DNA of 64,000 nt from Isoetes taiwanensis (Eukaryota; Streptophyta; Lycopodiopsida; Isoetales; Isoetaceae), in NCBI GenBank assembly GCA_021234155.1, contig JAJEKV010000008.1, positions 22,063,988-22,127,987 of the forward strand, given 5' to 3'. Below, in pieces: positions 1 to 13,559 of the stretch (its first letter is position 1; each line of letters begins with the position of its first letter). The position numbers and the translations under genes are program-made. A model generated the notes under the pieces. It saw only the letters and a list, made by a program, of their open reading frames with translations, was not told the DNA's origin and ran no database searches.

Positions 1-739
1 TTCCTTATGCGGTGCTAAGCCCGGTACCATAGCATCTATGACCCGGTGGGCTCTTGTGCCACAGGCATCTAATGGGAATATCTGAGGGGCTCTATCTAGG
101 AGCATACTACAATACATGGGCTCAGAGGTCTCTACCCCGTAATCCCCCATATCAGGAGTGCTAACTAAGCAAAGAACTACTAAACCATCAACCAAAAGCG
201 ACGTGTGGGAGACTAGAGATAAGAATACTCACCATATCAATCAAGGGTTAGTCTAACGAGGTAAACCACGGAGAAAGCAGAGAGAGAACACACCAGAGAG
301 AGGTGCTATGCTATAAATCAACAAAGTAACCTCTTGACTAACCCGTCAAATCGGTCTTGGGCTGCTCCATCTCGACTAAACTTGAAGGGGCACGGCTTTG
401 CTCCTCCTCCTCCATCCCCAATTGCTCCCAATTTGAATTGGGGCACAAAAGTCCCTAATTTGGGTGTCCAAAATGGAAACCCTACCTTGCCCAATCGATT
501 TGGGCCAGGTGGCATGCTCTACATTGGTTAATATTAGCTAATTTGGTATTTTAGCCCTTTTTAATATTAGGATAAGCCCTAAATTCGAATTAGGGTTTTG
601 TTTAGGTTTCCACCTTTATAATTTAATTATTAACATAGCTAACCTTAGCTTATGAATAATTAATGTGCCATTAATTATTCATAGTGGCGTGTCGCGATAT
701 TTATACTTAAATATGCGTATAAATATGTGGAGCGTCACA
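1..739 (-). mobile_element. 3' LTR (partial) of minus-strand Ty3/gypsy element
   Basis: The block ends at 739 with CGTCACA, which on the minus strand reads TGTGACG, the same LTR start as the gypsy element at 37,451. Positions 120-739 are repeated with point differences at 8,257-8,872. The reverse complement of 1-170 also aligns with 38,288-38,410 of the plus-strand gypsy LTR (shared words such as GTAGTATGCTCC and GGAGCCCACC). The LTR therefore belongs to the same family, and its outer end lies outside the window. A polypurine tract directly abuts it at 740-751, which fixes the strand and identifies this as the 3' LTR. Confidence 0.8.
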
Positions 740-751
740 TTCTCCCACCTT
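740..751 (-). other. Polypurine tract of minus-strand gypsy element
   Basis: On the minus strand this reads AAGGTGGGAGAA immediately before the LTR start TGTGACG. The plus-strand gypsy at 60,401-60,412 has the equivalent AAGGGGGAGAA before TGTGACG. The tract primes plus-strand DNA synthesis during reverse transcription. Confidence 0.75.
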
Positions 752-3700
752 AAAAATGATCTTTGTCCTCCGACATCAAGACTACTCTTGTTGCGGGGCA
801 CACATCATACATTGGAAGGAAGTCTCCCCTCCTTAAAGAGATAGCACGAGATTATAAGTCACCTGAGGCGTTGTCATGTTCAAAGTGATCAAGTTTGAAA
901 TGACTTATAATGTGCAATTTATAACTTTGGGATATAAGTGGTAGAGGGATAGATCAGACATGATCATCGGTTAGGACTGTCAAAAGTGAACGGTCAAGGT
1001 TTGTGAGTCTATCTATTTAGAAGTCATTCTTTCTATACATACAATTGCGATTATATATTTAAAGATAGGTATAGATATAAAGAACTTCTATTTGTTGTTA
1101 TATTATAATACAGAGTTATTAATCTCGCACTGTTTAGTAGAAAGTCATTCTAATCATATTAACTTCTGTGTATATATCTATTATATTCTCCCTTGACTTT
1201 GCAATTCATCTTAATAGAGTCAGCCCTAATTTAATTTTGTAGCAAAATTTTGTTTCCCTAGTTTGTTACAATTTTAAGAACTTCATTATGTTCCTATCCT
1301 TAGTGTTTAACGGGGCCTTCAGTTATACTTACCTTTAAAGATAATTATATATTATCTCAGACGTATCGGGCGGTCTTACCTATATACTTTAATATTAAGT
1401 CTGCATAGACAGACGTTGTTCATGACTTATTATTCATAACCTTGTTATAACCTAATCTAAGTCTCGTTATTCCCTCCGAAGTTTGTCTAAGACATACATA
1501 CTTATCTACTTCTATTTTTGATTATGTGTTTAAATAGCTCGCTCCTTTTCGACTATCTTTAATCTTTCCACACTCACACTCTCTATCTTTAGCATAGATT
1601 ACTGGTCGAGATGAGGACACATATTAATTCATTGGTTATGTTTATAGATTTACCGGGCGTCCGATATCCTTACATTTGAATTACTTATTTATCCTATTGC
1701 TATTTTTAAGTAAATTTATCACACATACAGAATCTTTGCTATATTTCTGGGGAGACACAGTGCGGTGACATATATATTAGGCGTGGTGGTACCGCCCGGT
1801 CGCTATCGGCGATGCTATGGCTATGCAATCGTCTGTATCACGAAGGTTAGTTGTGACGATGGTGTCCCGGCGGAATGTCTCGAAACCATGTGCGGTATGC
1901 CCCGAGCACTGTTAGATGGTGATGACCGAGGAGGTCGGGCTCCTACCGAAGTAGAAGTGCTGAATGTTGGGAATAAGGGTGTTAAGATATCCCTATTTTG
2001 GATGGATACTCGAGAAAAATTGGTATGGCGATGTTTGGTATCTGATTGAAACATTGGACTTAATAATTACGAGGATGGATTTATTATGCGGCATATATAT
2101 TGCCACTCAGCGTAGAAAGGAAACTGGATATAGCACCATATATCCGAGGACCCGCGTTAGAAAGGTACTATACTAAGGTGGAAAACTGGATTATAAATAC
2201 CCGGCTCATGAAAGGAGATCACTTTAGAAGTGTAGGTTTTGACAATGGTGGTGAATGTATAGCATGTCCGACACTTTATAACTATTGCTACTTGAATAGA
2301 GGTATGATTAGCGGAAAGGTAGAGAATAATATCGTTATGAGGATGCGGATCCATAAACTTCGGATTATAAAATTACATTATCACGTTGCATTTCGTAAGG
2401 AGATTGATGTTCTGAAGTGTGCAATACGATGCAAGCGTGTGCATGATTAAGATGACAACATAGTCACTTGGATGCGGCTTAATGGCGTCGGTCAATTGCA
2501 TGGCGATTATGCGGGGATATAAATTAAGGAAATGGACACATCGATCTCTTTGGGAACATCGAGATGCCGTATAAACAGATTGGACACTAGTGTGGAGCAT
2601 TATGCCACACAAGGTCAAGAAGGCGACAATTGTTGTAAACAACGTTTCAAATATAGAAAGTTTGGAATGAGGCGTTGAATACACCAAAGTCTAGAGAAGG
2701 AGGATGTGCTTTGGACTTGGTATCGTGTGTGTATCGCGAGGAATAACTCCGCGTTGGTATATGTGTACTAGGAACATTTAATAGTAAGACATAACTAAAG
2801 GAAGGTAAGATATATACTAGAACTTTTTAGTTCACATATATGAATCTGAGGTAATGAAGATAAGAATTGCTATACTAGACATTAAGTATGTCCACTAGGA
2901 ACTTAGGGTGGCATGTGCCCCAATGGAATTTATGACTAGGCGTGAGGACCAAAGGAAACCTAAGGATAGAGAGTTTAGAAGGTGTGGTGTGAAAACCACA
3001 GCATATATAGTACAAGCTGACTAGGGAGCTCGTCAATGAATTACATATGAGTCTAGAGTTAGGATTGGTGCACACATGTTACTATATCTCATAATAACAA
3101 CGTAGTGGTTTCGGATGTTTGAAGGATTTAGTAGTATTACATACTACGATGAGTGAGGAGATCAAAGATGTTAATTGTGATATTTAGATGTATATCATAT
3201 TAAAAGATAGAAGAATAGCCCGTGCGAGGTGAGTGAAACATTACTTAACAAGGTGTAAAGAATAAGCATAATGATATGCTTATATACGAAGATATTGGGT
3301 TAGGTATGATTTACGAGAGATAAGCATTCAAGCTATCCCAATGTTTAGAGTTGACTATCTTAGATCTACAGTACCAAGGAAGATGAGAAAAGTTTAAATC
3401 GGTGAGAATAGCTAGAGTAAGTCTAGCATATACGGTGATGTTACATTCAAAACATCCCGAGGATGGTTGGAGCGGTGTTGGAATAAGCGATAATGAGAGC
3501 TTAGCTGCTCAAAGGTTCTAGATACCAATGAGTTACTTCATTGTTATAAGTGAAACATTTATGTGGTTTTGGGAATAAAAAAAATGTATAAAATATCGCA
3601 TCCCCCGATGGAAGAAAAGAAAGAATCGATGACTTTGACAATTATCTTTTAGGGATAGCAGAAGAGGCAATACATAGCAATCCGTTGCCTTGAGGCATAG

Positions 3701-5487
3701 ACCCGTTAGAGATTATGACTTTGAAACTCTTAAGAGGGTAAGGAATTGGATAACCATATGGCAGTTACTAACGAAGATTGAAACATTGGGTTTTCCTATT
3801 AGAAGACCAGGAGGTTTTAGTGCCTCGACTTCGTTATGAGGGAGTCAAAGACGGCAGCATTTGAAGCTGATCAAAAGCTGAAGTCCACCTGATAACTTAA
3901 TAACAATAGGTTAATTGTAACTAAGTATGGGTGGTATGGAACACAAAGGATCCTTAGCGAAAGAAGCTTTTAGAAAAGCTCCTCATCTGGGGTAGTAAAC
4001 CTTCAGAATTATGGCATAATCCCATGGGTGGTATGATAGGGTATATACACGACTGGAATACCATAAGGCACTAAAGGGATGGTTAAGGTAGCTGGGGATC
4101 CTATCAAAAATGTAGGCAGCATATGGATTTCCAACATAGAGTTGGCCACTGCCCAGTTGGGAAGTCGGTGGGTCAGCCACATTATAAAGGTACATAGGCA
4201 ATAGGTTTGTTTGAAAGAACTACTACGGTTATAGTTTAGCTAAGTTAGAGCAGAGCTCTAGCATTGTGGGATGTGGAGATATGTTTATTATGTACATACC
4301 ATGTACACATACGATAAACATCTTAGGGAGGTAATCTAGGTGGCGACGCAAGGAACTACTACGGTTATAGTTTAGCTAAGTTAGAGCAGAGCTCTAGCAT
4401 TGTGGGATGTGAATGTGCAAAGGACCGTCAACCCGTTGCATGCTAGGATATGGTGTAGTAGTTGGCACTTGAAATAAATGTCAACGGCCAATGGAATAAA
4501 GCTTAAGGTAGTGGGGTTGAGTAGTACAATAGTACAATTCCAGGATAAGTAGCGAATAGCAGTTACCTGCTAAATGTTCGAAGATATGGTGTAGTAGTTG
4601 GCACTTGAAATAAATGTCAACGGCCAATGGAATAAAGCTTAAGGTAGTGGGGTTGAGTAGTACAATAGTACAATTCCAGGATAAGTAGCGAATAGCAGTT
4701 ACCTGCTAAATGTTCGAATGTGTCTTGCATAGACACCTAAGACTAACTTCCCCATATGATCCATACGGATCAGGTAGAAATGACGCCATGGGTTACATGG
4801 GGGTGCAAGTTAACATATACAGGACTCGAATATTGATACAAGTCCGGGTTATATTAAACGTAGGTAATTGTAGAAAGGCTCACAAAGTACAAGGCAAGCA
4901 CCTTGATGACTCCAGGTAATTCACGATTTATCTGAAGGCTCACCGCTCTTAGGCCATGATTATGGCTTAAATGCGGATGTCAAGTCATTTGGAATGCGAG
5001 CATGACATGACATCATGACGAGAGAAATGTAATGAGTAAGATTTCGGGATGTAGGACAATGTTGGATTATAACCCCAATGATAGGTAGGTTTACAACATA
5101 AGGCCCATATAATAGCGGCTTGGAAGCCACAAGGCGGTTAGCGGATCGTAAAGGAGTAATTGGATTGGTGACTCTCTTGAATATAGATCACAACTAAGGG
5201 ATGATTTGTATACGATGTGGCGGATGTAAGGGCGGGATCTTGAAAATTGGCCATAGGCGTAGAAAACATATTGTGAAATAAAGGACCTTGATGCATGATA
5301 TTTAGCAATCTGGATAGAAAGGTTACTATCTAATATGAAGGGTGGTCATTGCTAATATACAAAAGGTAGACTTGCGGCTTGAAAGGTAGCGAGCTGAAAA
5401 ACTCCTTAAAGATTTGGTGCATGGTTTAGGGAAGAAGACGTCCATGTCTTCGAACAACATGGTGAATTGAGTTCACCAAGGACCTTT

Positions 5488-5656
5488 TTTTTTTTTTAAA
5501 TAGATAGATAGGTAGATAGCATTTATATGCCATCGCACATTGGCAGCGTCCCTGAGGATATATGACGGAGCCCCAAAGACTTGAACACAAGATCTCAGGA
5601 ATAGAGGGAGGCCTATCTTGAGGGTCTTTGGGTGGTGCATCCTTTGGGATATTCAC
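5488..5656 (-). mobile_element. Possible SINE-like retroposon
   Basis: On the minus strand a segment of about 160 bp ends in a run of eleven A (plus-strand T run near 5,487-5,497) preceded by CTAT-type short repeats. It contains TGTGTTCAAGTC, which resembles a pol III B box. No clear A box or target-site duplication was found, so this is a weak call. Confidence 0.25.
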
Positions 5657-6514
5657 ATAATTCCTTGGAATATGTAAGTTTTTGCAGAACCTAAAGACGT
5701 TTAGGTATTAAAATAATGGTTGGAAACATTTTGCTCGGACCTTATCTAGGTACCCTAGAAGGAGGTGAGTAATCAACAACGGTTGGGTGGCATTGAATGT
5801 GCGGAGAACATTCCAAAGAGGGTAGGCGGTTGTCACTTTGTGGCGTGTGGCGCAGAATAATTAATCACATCCATATAGGCGGTGAAGTTTGGCACAAAGT
5901 GTTGACATTATTATGGGGTTCTAAACAGGCACTCACTACATTATTACAGGAGTTTGTACCGAAGTGCGGGAAAATGGTCCACAAAAAGAAACACGACCAT
6001 TGAGAAAAGTAGTGAACGTGGTAGGATTAAAGCTACCCATGGTCTAGAGGGGTCTTTGCATGGCGAGTCCCTAGTTGGTTAGTGAAAAAAATCCTTTCTT
6101 TGGGAAATGAGGCGAGTCAAGGTTTAGACACTAGAGAGAGAGACAAGCGTTAATTATAAATATGTCTATAAAACATTACTTATATAGCGTCGAATAAGGT
6201 CTAATATAAAGCATATGAATGTAGTATGGATTGAATCATGGCAAGGCAGAAGAAATTGTGTTATCAAGGCATCTACCAAAGGATAGCGGGTATTATTACC
6301 CGTCGCATAAAGAATATCCAAGGATATAATACCCATTTGCTATTCTAGGAAGTTGCCCAATGGATTTGTTAATTAAATTCGGAATTAGTCCCACCAAATG
6401 AGTTGATGTTGTCATAACAAGTTGGCGGACTTGCTAGGATTTACGTCGTGCCATTTGGTGGTTTATTCCTAGGGGATACTAGCTTTATATATGGTTATGA
6501 TTATCCGGTTGACT

Positions 6515-6645
6515 ATAGCGAGAGAAGGTCGTCTCCCATGGCTATGGCAAATTTTGCTTGCTCGTGACTATGGCGAGAAGAGCTTGCTCCGTGGCTATGG
6601 CGGAAGAGCTTGCTCCGGTGACTATGGCGGAAGAGCTTGCTCGGC
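6515..6645 (+). repeat. Minisatellite, about 30-bp unit
   Basis: Four to five imperfect copies of a unit with the core GACTATGGCGGAAGAGCTTG occur back to back, with variants such as GGCTATGGCGGAAGAGCTTG. The short ORF across it is a by-product of the repeat. Confidence 0.6.
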
Positions 6646-6767
6646 CGAGTTGTTGCCTCCGTGGGTTTACCAAAGGCATGCCTCTAATTTAGATATGGAA
6701 TAGATGCACTATAAATATTAGAAAAAGCATTATACAAAGTAATAGAACATGTTTATTCTATATAAAG

Positions 6768-6870
6768 ATAGTTGGCAAGATGGAAAGAGTGTTGGGTTGG
6801 AAGTAGGAGGTCACGGGTTCAAAACGCGGGCAGAAAACGAAAAAAATTATTATTATTTAAAAAAAAAAAA
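6768..6870 (+). mobile_element. tRNA-derived SINE-like unit
   Basis: A sequence like the internal pol III promoter of a tRNA is visible: A-box-like AGTTGGCAAGATGG at 6,770 and B-box-like GGGTTCAAAACG near 6,815, about 40 bp apart. It is followed by an A-rich/TTATTATT tail at 6,838-6,870. The unit is copied again at 6,904-6,993 by the 136-bp-lag duplication, so the second copy should not count as an independent insertion. No tRNA cloverleaf is complete. Confidence 0.45.
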
Positions 6871-7419
6871 CAAAGTAATAGAACATGTATATTCTATATA
6901 AAGATAGTTGGCAAGATGGAAAGAGTGTTGGGTTGGAAGTAGGAGGTCACGGGTTCAAAACGCGGGCGGAAAACGAAAAAAATTATTATTATTTAATCCG
7001 TTTTGCCTCGGGAGACGTGCCCCCTAGGGTATTTGAGAGGTGCCCGATCCATTGGAGCCGTTTTCGCCTTCATCCGAGCTACCTACAAAAAGTTATAGCC
7101 CTTCCAAACTCGGGTCCTCCAGTCGCCCTAAACTTCTTAAGAACTTACAATTTATTACATCCACCTAACACAGAACTAAATCACCAAAAAGTTAAGCAGT
7201 CCAACGAGCCTAAACTCCCCCTCAACTACCGAGCTAATTCCAAACTCGGGTCCTCCAGTCGCCCTAAACTTCTTAAGAACTTACAATTTATTACATCCAC
7301 CTAACACAGAACTAAATCACCAAAAAGTTAAGCAGTCCAACGAGCCTAAACTCCCCCTCAACTACCGAGCTAACGGGTTAAAGATTTGGTGAGTGCTATG
7401 ATTCGGTCAACCAAAATCA

Positions 7420-7434
7420 TGGCTCACGATACCC
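7420..7434 (-). other. Primer-binding-site region of minus-strand gypsy
   Basis: On the minus strand, just inside the LTR, the sequence GGGTATCGTGAGC is followed about 10 bp later by TTGGTTGACC. The intact plus-strand element has TGGTATCGGAAGC followed by TTGGTTGACC at 39,214-39,245. Both resemble the initiator tRNA-Met PBS (TGGTATCAGAGC). Confidence 0.6.
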
Positions 7435-8872
7435 TTTGGATGCTCCACGAACATATCGACCCTCGGACGTATACATGCGGGGACTTCCCCATGGCGGCCA
7501 ACTTCGCCATGGCGGGGAACCCTCCGTCTGGCCGGGCCATCTATAATATGATGCCCGAAAGAAGGACTTCTGAAAAGGGTCATTCGCCCACGCCTTCAAT
7601 GGGGCTCCTACGTCGCGGAGCGTGAATACATGTTAGCACACATCATAAATCATATATAAATAACCACCACGAAGGGTGGCATATCCATCAAATACCAGCG
7701 GCAAAGAATATGCATCTTAACCTAGGAAAACACCCCAAACCCATGGTTCTACCCGGTTCGGACTCCGGTGAGGATCGACCGGCGGCTAGGCCTCAAGAGA
7801 TGTGGGGCCGAATCTTGACATGGCGTTGGGCGGCATAGAACATTGGCTAGGGTTGTCCCTCCATCCGCCCCTCACGTGCACACTTTGCAGATGGGTCAAT
7901 TCCGCTATGGCGTCGCTATAGCCTTCCAGGAGGCGCGGGCTCGAGGCATCACCCTGCTGAGCCTACTCAGGGGGTTCATGAAGTCGGTCCGATGAGGCGG
8001 TCGAGGAAGCGTCCCCTTCCGGAATCCACGGTGGCTCCATGGGGGAGCTAGAGAATACGTCGCATCAGCGACCCCGCATCCGTACCCGACTTACTGCGCC
8101 CTAAATCTACTCAAAGTGCAAGGTGCCCCATACGGGTCACACCTCTACACCAGGGGGAGTGTCAGGACCCATGCGGCCCTCTCGTGGACAGGCTATTAGG
8201 CCTAGCTCGCTATAGGAGTCAGGGAGCCTTTTATGTTCGTGCAAGACCCCACCTCCGCTCAGAGGTCTCTACCCCCCGTAATCCCCCATATCCGGAGTGC
8301 TAACTAAGCAAAGAACTACTAAACCATCAACCAAAGCACGTACAGAGACTAGAGATAAGAATACTCACCATATCAATCAAGGGTTAGTCTAACAGGTAAA
8401 CCACAGAGAAAACAGAGAGAGAACACACCACAGAGAGGTGCTATGCTATAAATCAACAAAGTAACCTACTGACTAACCGTCAAATCGGTCTTGGGCATAC
8501 TCACCATATCAATCAAGGGTTAGTCTAACAGGTAAACCACAGAGCTCCATCCCCAATTGCTCCCAGTTTGAATTGGGGCACAAAAGCCCTAATTTGGGTG
8601 TCCAAAATGGAAACCCTACCTTGCCCAATCGATTTGGGCCAGGTGGCATGCTCTACATTGGTTAATATTAGCTAATTTGGTATTTTAGCCCTTTTTAATA
8701 TTAGGATAAGCCCTAAATTCGAATTAGGGTTTTGGTTAGGTTTCCACCTTTATAATTTAATTATTAACATAGCTAACCTTAGCTTATGAATAATTAATGT
8801 GCCATTAATTATTCATAGTGACGTGTCACGTATTTAAACTTAAATATGCGTATAAATATGTGGAACGTCACA
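7435..8872 (-). mobile_element. 5' LTR of minus-strand gypsy element
   Basis: The right edge (CGTCACA, ending 8,872) is the LTR start on the minus strand. Positions 8,257-8,872 match the left LTR (120-739), and the reverse complement of about 7,780-7,880 matches the plus LTR around 38,805-38,905 (shared GGAGGGGCGGATGGAG and TTGAGGCCTAGCC). The inner end is set by the PBS-like sequence. The LTR is about 1.4 kb, similar to the plus-strand copy once its extra duplications are removed. A 136-bp-lag copy at 8,497 overwrites about 50 bp that the left LTR still has after TTGGGC. Confidence 0.75.
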
Positions 8873-8959
8873 ATATATAAGCAAGTAGTGCTGACCTACT
8901 CCCCCTTTTTGGGTAAGGATGGTAGTGGGGAGAGTCAGTCCCCCCTGAATTGGTTCTTC

Positions 8960-10247
8960 AAAATCAAAAGGAGCTATAAAGTGTCTAAAATCTACCATGC
9001 ATGTCTCCCTCAGAAAAACAAGAAGCATGCTTCCCTACAGGGTCTCGGGTAAGGATGGTAGTGGGGAGAGTCAGTCCCCCCTGAATTGGTTCTTCAAAAT
9101 CAAAAGGAGCTATAAAGTGTCTAAAATCTACCATGCATGTCTCCCTCAGAAAAACAAGAAGCATGCTTCCCTACAGGGTCTCTCCCTCAAGAACTTCAAG
9201 AAGATTCTCTGTTTGGAAGTCTTACTCTGTCCCAAGATCAAAGTTTTTTGGCTTGTTCTTCACAATGCTCTCTTGAGCAATACTAATATGATCAAGAGGA
9301 ATTTCAAGTCTATTCCGACCCTCTCCAGGATTCCATTGTCAATTCTACTATCCTTCAATTAGCCCTTTGGATTGTCTGGAGACATAGAAATAATGTGGCT
9401 TTGGCAAACATGAAGTGTGATCTCAACTGGATGAAGCTTAACTTCCAATTCGAGCTCATTAGATGTGCTATGGCTCATAAGGCTTTAAAATTGGAGAAAT
9501 TTGACACTGATTGGTTGCTTTGGGGGTCCTTCAAGTCTAATTTCTTTTTTGTTCGTTTTGACTCTTTGATTGACCCGAACTCCTTTGTGGAATGCAGCTT
9601 TTTTGAACAGTGTTGTACAGGTCTTCAGGGGGACCACTCTGCCGGATGATGTCCCTGTCCACCACTCGTGGACCCCCAGACAAGCTGCAAGGGCGACTTT
9701 CCATCTCAAATTCTTGCTCAAAGAGGCATATAATGCCCACATTCTTCATAAGTTCATTGGAGCCCATAACCGGCTTCTTACAGATAAGCAATTTTCTTGT
9801 CTGCGGTCCATGTATTACTATCACAAAGGTAGATGTGAGGCGGCTCCTGGTGTGCTTCTAGACATAATTCACCCCCTTGATGAACTGCTGCTGCTCACCC
9901 CCTCTTGGGCCGAAATCAATTGGATTGCCCCCCCTGCTATGCCATGCCCCTCACTGCTACTCATTCCTTCCCCGATCTCCCTACCATCCCAGCTTCCCTG
10001 TTGAATTTGTCGTCCCTCCTGATCCCTGCTGCCCCCCCTGTATAGAGCTCTGCTCCTTCTGGTGGAATTTGGCTTTGAAGATGATCCTTGGGCAGATGAA
10101 GTCTATATATAGTCTGCTCCAGATGGGAGTTTGGTTCTGTTGTTACTTTTCAGATATTTTCTATCTGGGCTCTGAGCCTTATTTTGTATGTTTTTAATTT
10201 ATGATTACCTTCCTTTTCCTCAAAAAAATAAAAATAATAATAATAAT
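8960..10247 (+). mobile_element. LINE 3' end, zf-RVT region, decayed
   Basis: Conceptual translation shows a zf-RVT-like stretch typical of plant LINE ORF2 C-termini: a SYKVSKIYHACL segment followed by PKIKVFWLVLHNALL with downstream KR. A segment LALWIVWRHRNN follows, in the style of LINE C-terminal regions. Frames change several times (about 9,340, 9,600), so the ORF is dead. The element ends in an A-rich tail with AATAATAATAAT at 10,220-10,245, as expected for target-primed insertion. The upstream RT core is absent, so this is a 5'-truncated copy. The 136-bp duplication 8,911/9,047 doubles the start of the visible region. Confidence 0.6.
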
Positions 10248-10249
10248 GA

Positions 10250-12150
10250 CTTCTCTATTCGTTGAACAGAATATTAATATTGATGTATGCGCGTAATTTT
10301 AGCTATAAGCCATTCTTTGCTTCAGCAATTAAAAGCTAGACAGGGCAAATAATTGCTGCTCAAATTTTATATTTCTTACAGTTTCATCATCTTAATCATC
10401 TTACGTTCCATGCAACTATATTCAAATATTGATTGGGTCCACAAACTTGTCAAACCGAGAGCTTTACAATGCAAATTATAAGACACTAGCACAATGTTGG
10501 CAACATGGCGTTGATAAAGGTCCGAGCTGTATTAGTACAATGTTGGCAACATGCCATTGATTCGAGACACGAAAGATCTTAGTCGTATCAGAGTCAATAC
10601 TAGATAGGTAGAAACACTAAAGATAAGTTCACGATGGACAACTACGTCGTACAACACAACATGGAAAAGGTAGACATGTTAAAGAATAAAGGCCATGCAA
10701 AGTTATGAAGCAACCTTTACCTCTTCAGACATGGGAGGTAACCTCTCTCCTTCAAAAAAAAAAAATAAAAAAATAAAAAGGGGGAGGGAGAAAGAATTCT
10801 TAAATGTTTTGAGCCATAGGATAAAATATCACTAAGGCCCACATTCCCCTGAGCCAGGTTTCTCAAATAGACCCATGTTTTCTTGTAGGGGAATGCCGCT
10901 TTGTACAATTATCACCAATAATAACTTGCAAATAAAGTTTGAAAGTACTGAGAAACGACCTCCATTTATATCACAGGGATCAATTAGCATGCCCATTGCC
11001 CTTTTCCTTCCAAACTAGAATCTTTGGGTAAAACACTATTTAGCATTCCCACATTGTGTCAGAGCTCTAGAACCATAAGAACAGCTATGAAAATTTGGCG
11101 CCAACTATCATCATTTAGGTGCCATTGTTTTGCTTAGGAGAATATTAAACAGAAGCTGCATCATTAACAACAAAATGCCAAGCTCCTCCCAACACGTTCT
11201 GGTAAAAAGAAAACCAAGTTCTGCTAATAGACGGTCGGATGGCACCTTGACGACATCTCGTGCAATTGGATAAGAATGGAGCCCATTACTCACACTGAGT
11301 AATGTGGCTAGGATTTTTAATCTAGGTCGTCCAAACTGTGCGTCCAATGGCATAAAAAAGAATATACCACCAGCCCAGCTCCCAAGGACTTACCCATTGG
11401 GCAACCCAAAATATTTTCTCTTATGAATATCTGCATATAGGTATCTCAAATAAAGCAATTTTTTCACTGATGACACTAATGTCATATGCCAAGACTTCTT
11501 ACTCCACCATAGTGAGAGTCCAATGTCGAGTACTCTCTTCTTCATCACAAACCTACTCAGGAAGTACTCTGACCAAAGTCCTCCTTTTCTTTTTCTTTTC
11601 CAAATAAAAGTATCTATACTTGGCATCTCTAGTGGATTAGCACGATCATTGACTAATTCTTTGTTCATCCACTTTGAGATCGCCATCATGTTCTTGGGCC
11701 ATGCATCTACATCCAATGCTTTTCATTCTTTTCTTCAAAGTCATGGTTACTACCCCATCAAACTCCTACAAAAGAAATAATCATAAGAAATAATTATCCC
11801 ATCAAGTGATAATTAAAAAATTGGATTCAACATAAATGTCATTTTTTATATTTGTTCATTCATATGGTTGGAATAAAGTTGTTGAAGTTGTTGCACTCTC
11901 TACATTACAAGACATATTTGAGATGTATGAAATTAACTTAAGACATGTTTTTGAATTGGCAATTGGTGGTAGTGCCTTAACATCTTGTTAAACTGTAGAT
12001 CTTGGACGATTTGTTAGCATATTTACGATTAAAATATCTGCAAGAAGAATACTATTTTGCATTATATAATTATAATTTGTTATTTAAGTTGGAAGACATA
12101 TGTTGGATAATGGAAAGCTAAGTAGTTCAAATACGTTAAATGTATCTATG
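10250..12150. other. No gene recognised; low-complexity and short ORFs
   Basis: AT-rich DNA with a 46-bp-spaced repeat of CAATGTTGGCAACATG at 10,491 and 10,537, and an A-rich tract at 10,753-10,780 that could be a retroposon tail. Two minus-strand ORFs (11,111-11,353 and 11,390-11,716, the latter rich in Lys/Arg/Trp) may be remnants of a LINE-like reading frame, but no domain was recognised. Confidence 0.4.
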
Positions 12151-12157
12151 AATATTT

Positions 12158-13002
12158 TTGGCTTCGCATGAGCTGCAACCAACGGTGTGGGCCGGATCTT
12201 CTCGTCTTCCATGTATTTCTCACGTACCTCTCTTGCAGCGTCTTTTTACAGGTCCCTTTGTTCATATTGGTGTAAGTTTCTTATTTCAAAATCGTATTTG
12301 GAGCATTGTTGCTAAAAGATTGCATTATCTATTGCTACGATCCAAGGAATAAGAGATCCAAGGAATAAGAGAGAGAGAGAGTAATATATTAGCTACATTG
12401 TTAGCTAATAGATCTTGTTTGTTGTAGATTTCTAGATTCCTGATACCACTTGCAAACAAGAACTTTATGAGACCATCAACAGCATTATACAGATGCTTTG
12501 CATTCTATTGCCTCCGCGTGAATGATTTCTTAGAGTAAGGTTCTATATGTCATAATAACTATGCAAACTAATATTGTAAGTTTTCCTTTGCAGAACTCTC
12601 AATTAGTGCACAACATACATAGTTAGACCAAAAACAATGCTGCAAAGTCCATGTTGAGCAGCCAATTGTCAATTGTTTTGTTGTCATCCTTGGAATGGGC
12701 AAAGACATTTTCGGAATGAATTCCCTGCTGCTTCTATGCATGCCCTTTGAAACCAATAAAATTTTGAGATTGTTGGGGGTTCCACATGCATTTGAAAACA
12801 ATTGTCAATTGTTTTGTTGTCATCCTTTAAGGTTTACTTGCAGACTGTTTACATAGCATCATATGAAGCAAATCTCTTACTCAAGAAGATCTGCACACAC
12901 GATTTTATTGAAAAATGTGGTGAATCATTGTGCCTTGGCAATCTGAATACTTTTCTTATGACTTACAAATTGCTGATTTATGCTGAGAACAATCCTCCAT
13001 GA
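12158..13002 (+). other. Possible remnants of exons, unassigned
   Basis: A 64-codon ORF at 12,158-12,352 contains a GTGTAAGT donor-like site near 12,270, and a 66-codon ORF at 12,802-13,002 is preceded by an acceptor-like ACTTGCAG at about 12,843. The translated pieces match no family known to the annotator. A 29-bp piece (CAATTGTCAATTG...) at 12,663 recurs at 12,799, another 136-bp-lag copy, so the second ORF start is unreliable. Confidence 0.2.
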
Positions 13003-13559
13003 AGAATAACTACTGCGTACAGTGAAGGATCAAAGCATCTGTCACTGTGTGGCACATGTTTGATTATTTAAATTTGTACCCTATGCCGCGCAGGCTACAT
13101 AAATACAACTATTTCCAGCTAGACAGAGTCATCTGCAAATAACCATCTAGGTGCACACTCTGCAGCTGTATTCCAAGGTGCAGAATCTTCCCATTGTTTA
13201 TGCCTTGCATACAGGGTCTTTGAAAGACAACCTTGAAGATGCACAGATCTTACAAAGTCATCATCAGAAACCTTAGAAGTCTGTGCATTGTAACTAGAGA
13301 TACTGCTAGTTTCCTATCCTTGTTATAATCCATGTTCAAATGATGGGACCACAAAAGCAAGTGTTCTCTAACTTCTATTTCCTTATCATATTTATGTTCA
13401 TTGGTACTAATATGATGTCAATATTGGATCAACTATTCAAAGGACAACATGGCCTGACATATACTGTCATTGACAACATCATGAATGCCACTAAAACCGT
13501 CAGGAGATGCTTTTTATCAGTATGAGCATGAACTCGTTCCTGTCTCACACATAAAATTG

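Larger units (their letters stand above)
752..7419 (-). mobile_element. Decayed interior of minus-strand gypsy element, no readable pol
   Basis: This is the DNA between the two minus-strand LTRs. No reverse transcriptase, integrase or protease motif could be recognised on either strand; the longest ORFs are about 60-140 codons and match no known domain. The interior is either heavily mutated or largely replaced by other insertions, such as the SINE-like unit at 6.77 kb and the short minisatellite at 6.5 kb. The duplications at 4,217/4,353, 4,447/4,583, 6,735/6,871 and 7,103/7,239 belong to the 136-bp-lag class described separately. Assignment to the element rests on the flanking LTRs, PPT and PBS only. 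Confidence 0.5.

Noticed and set aside
8160-8170. Start of another LTR (GGGGGAG followed by TGTCAGGACCC)
   Set aside because: Both sides (7,780-8,080 and 8,257-8,872) align with one continuous LTR of the gypsy family, so the motif lies inside that LTR.
8846-9362. Repeated GKDGSGESQ protein as a tandem-domain gene
   Set aside because: The repeat is the 136-bp-lag copy 8,911/9,047 over a LINE remnant.
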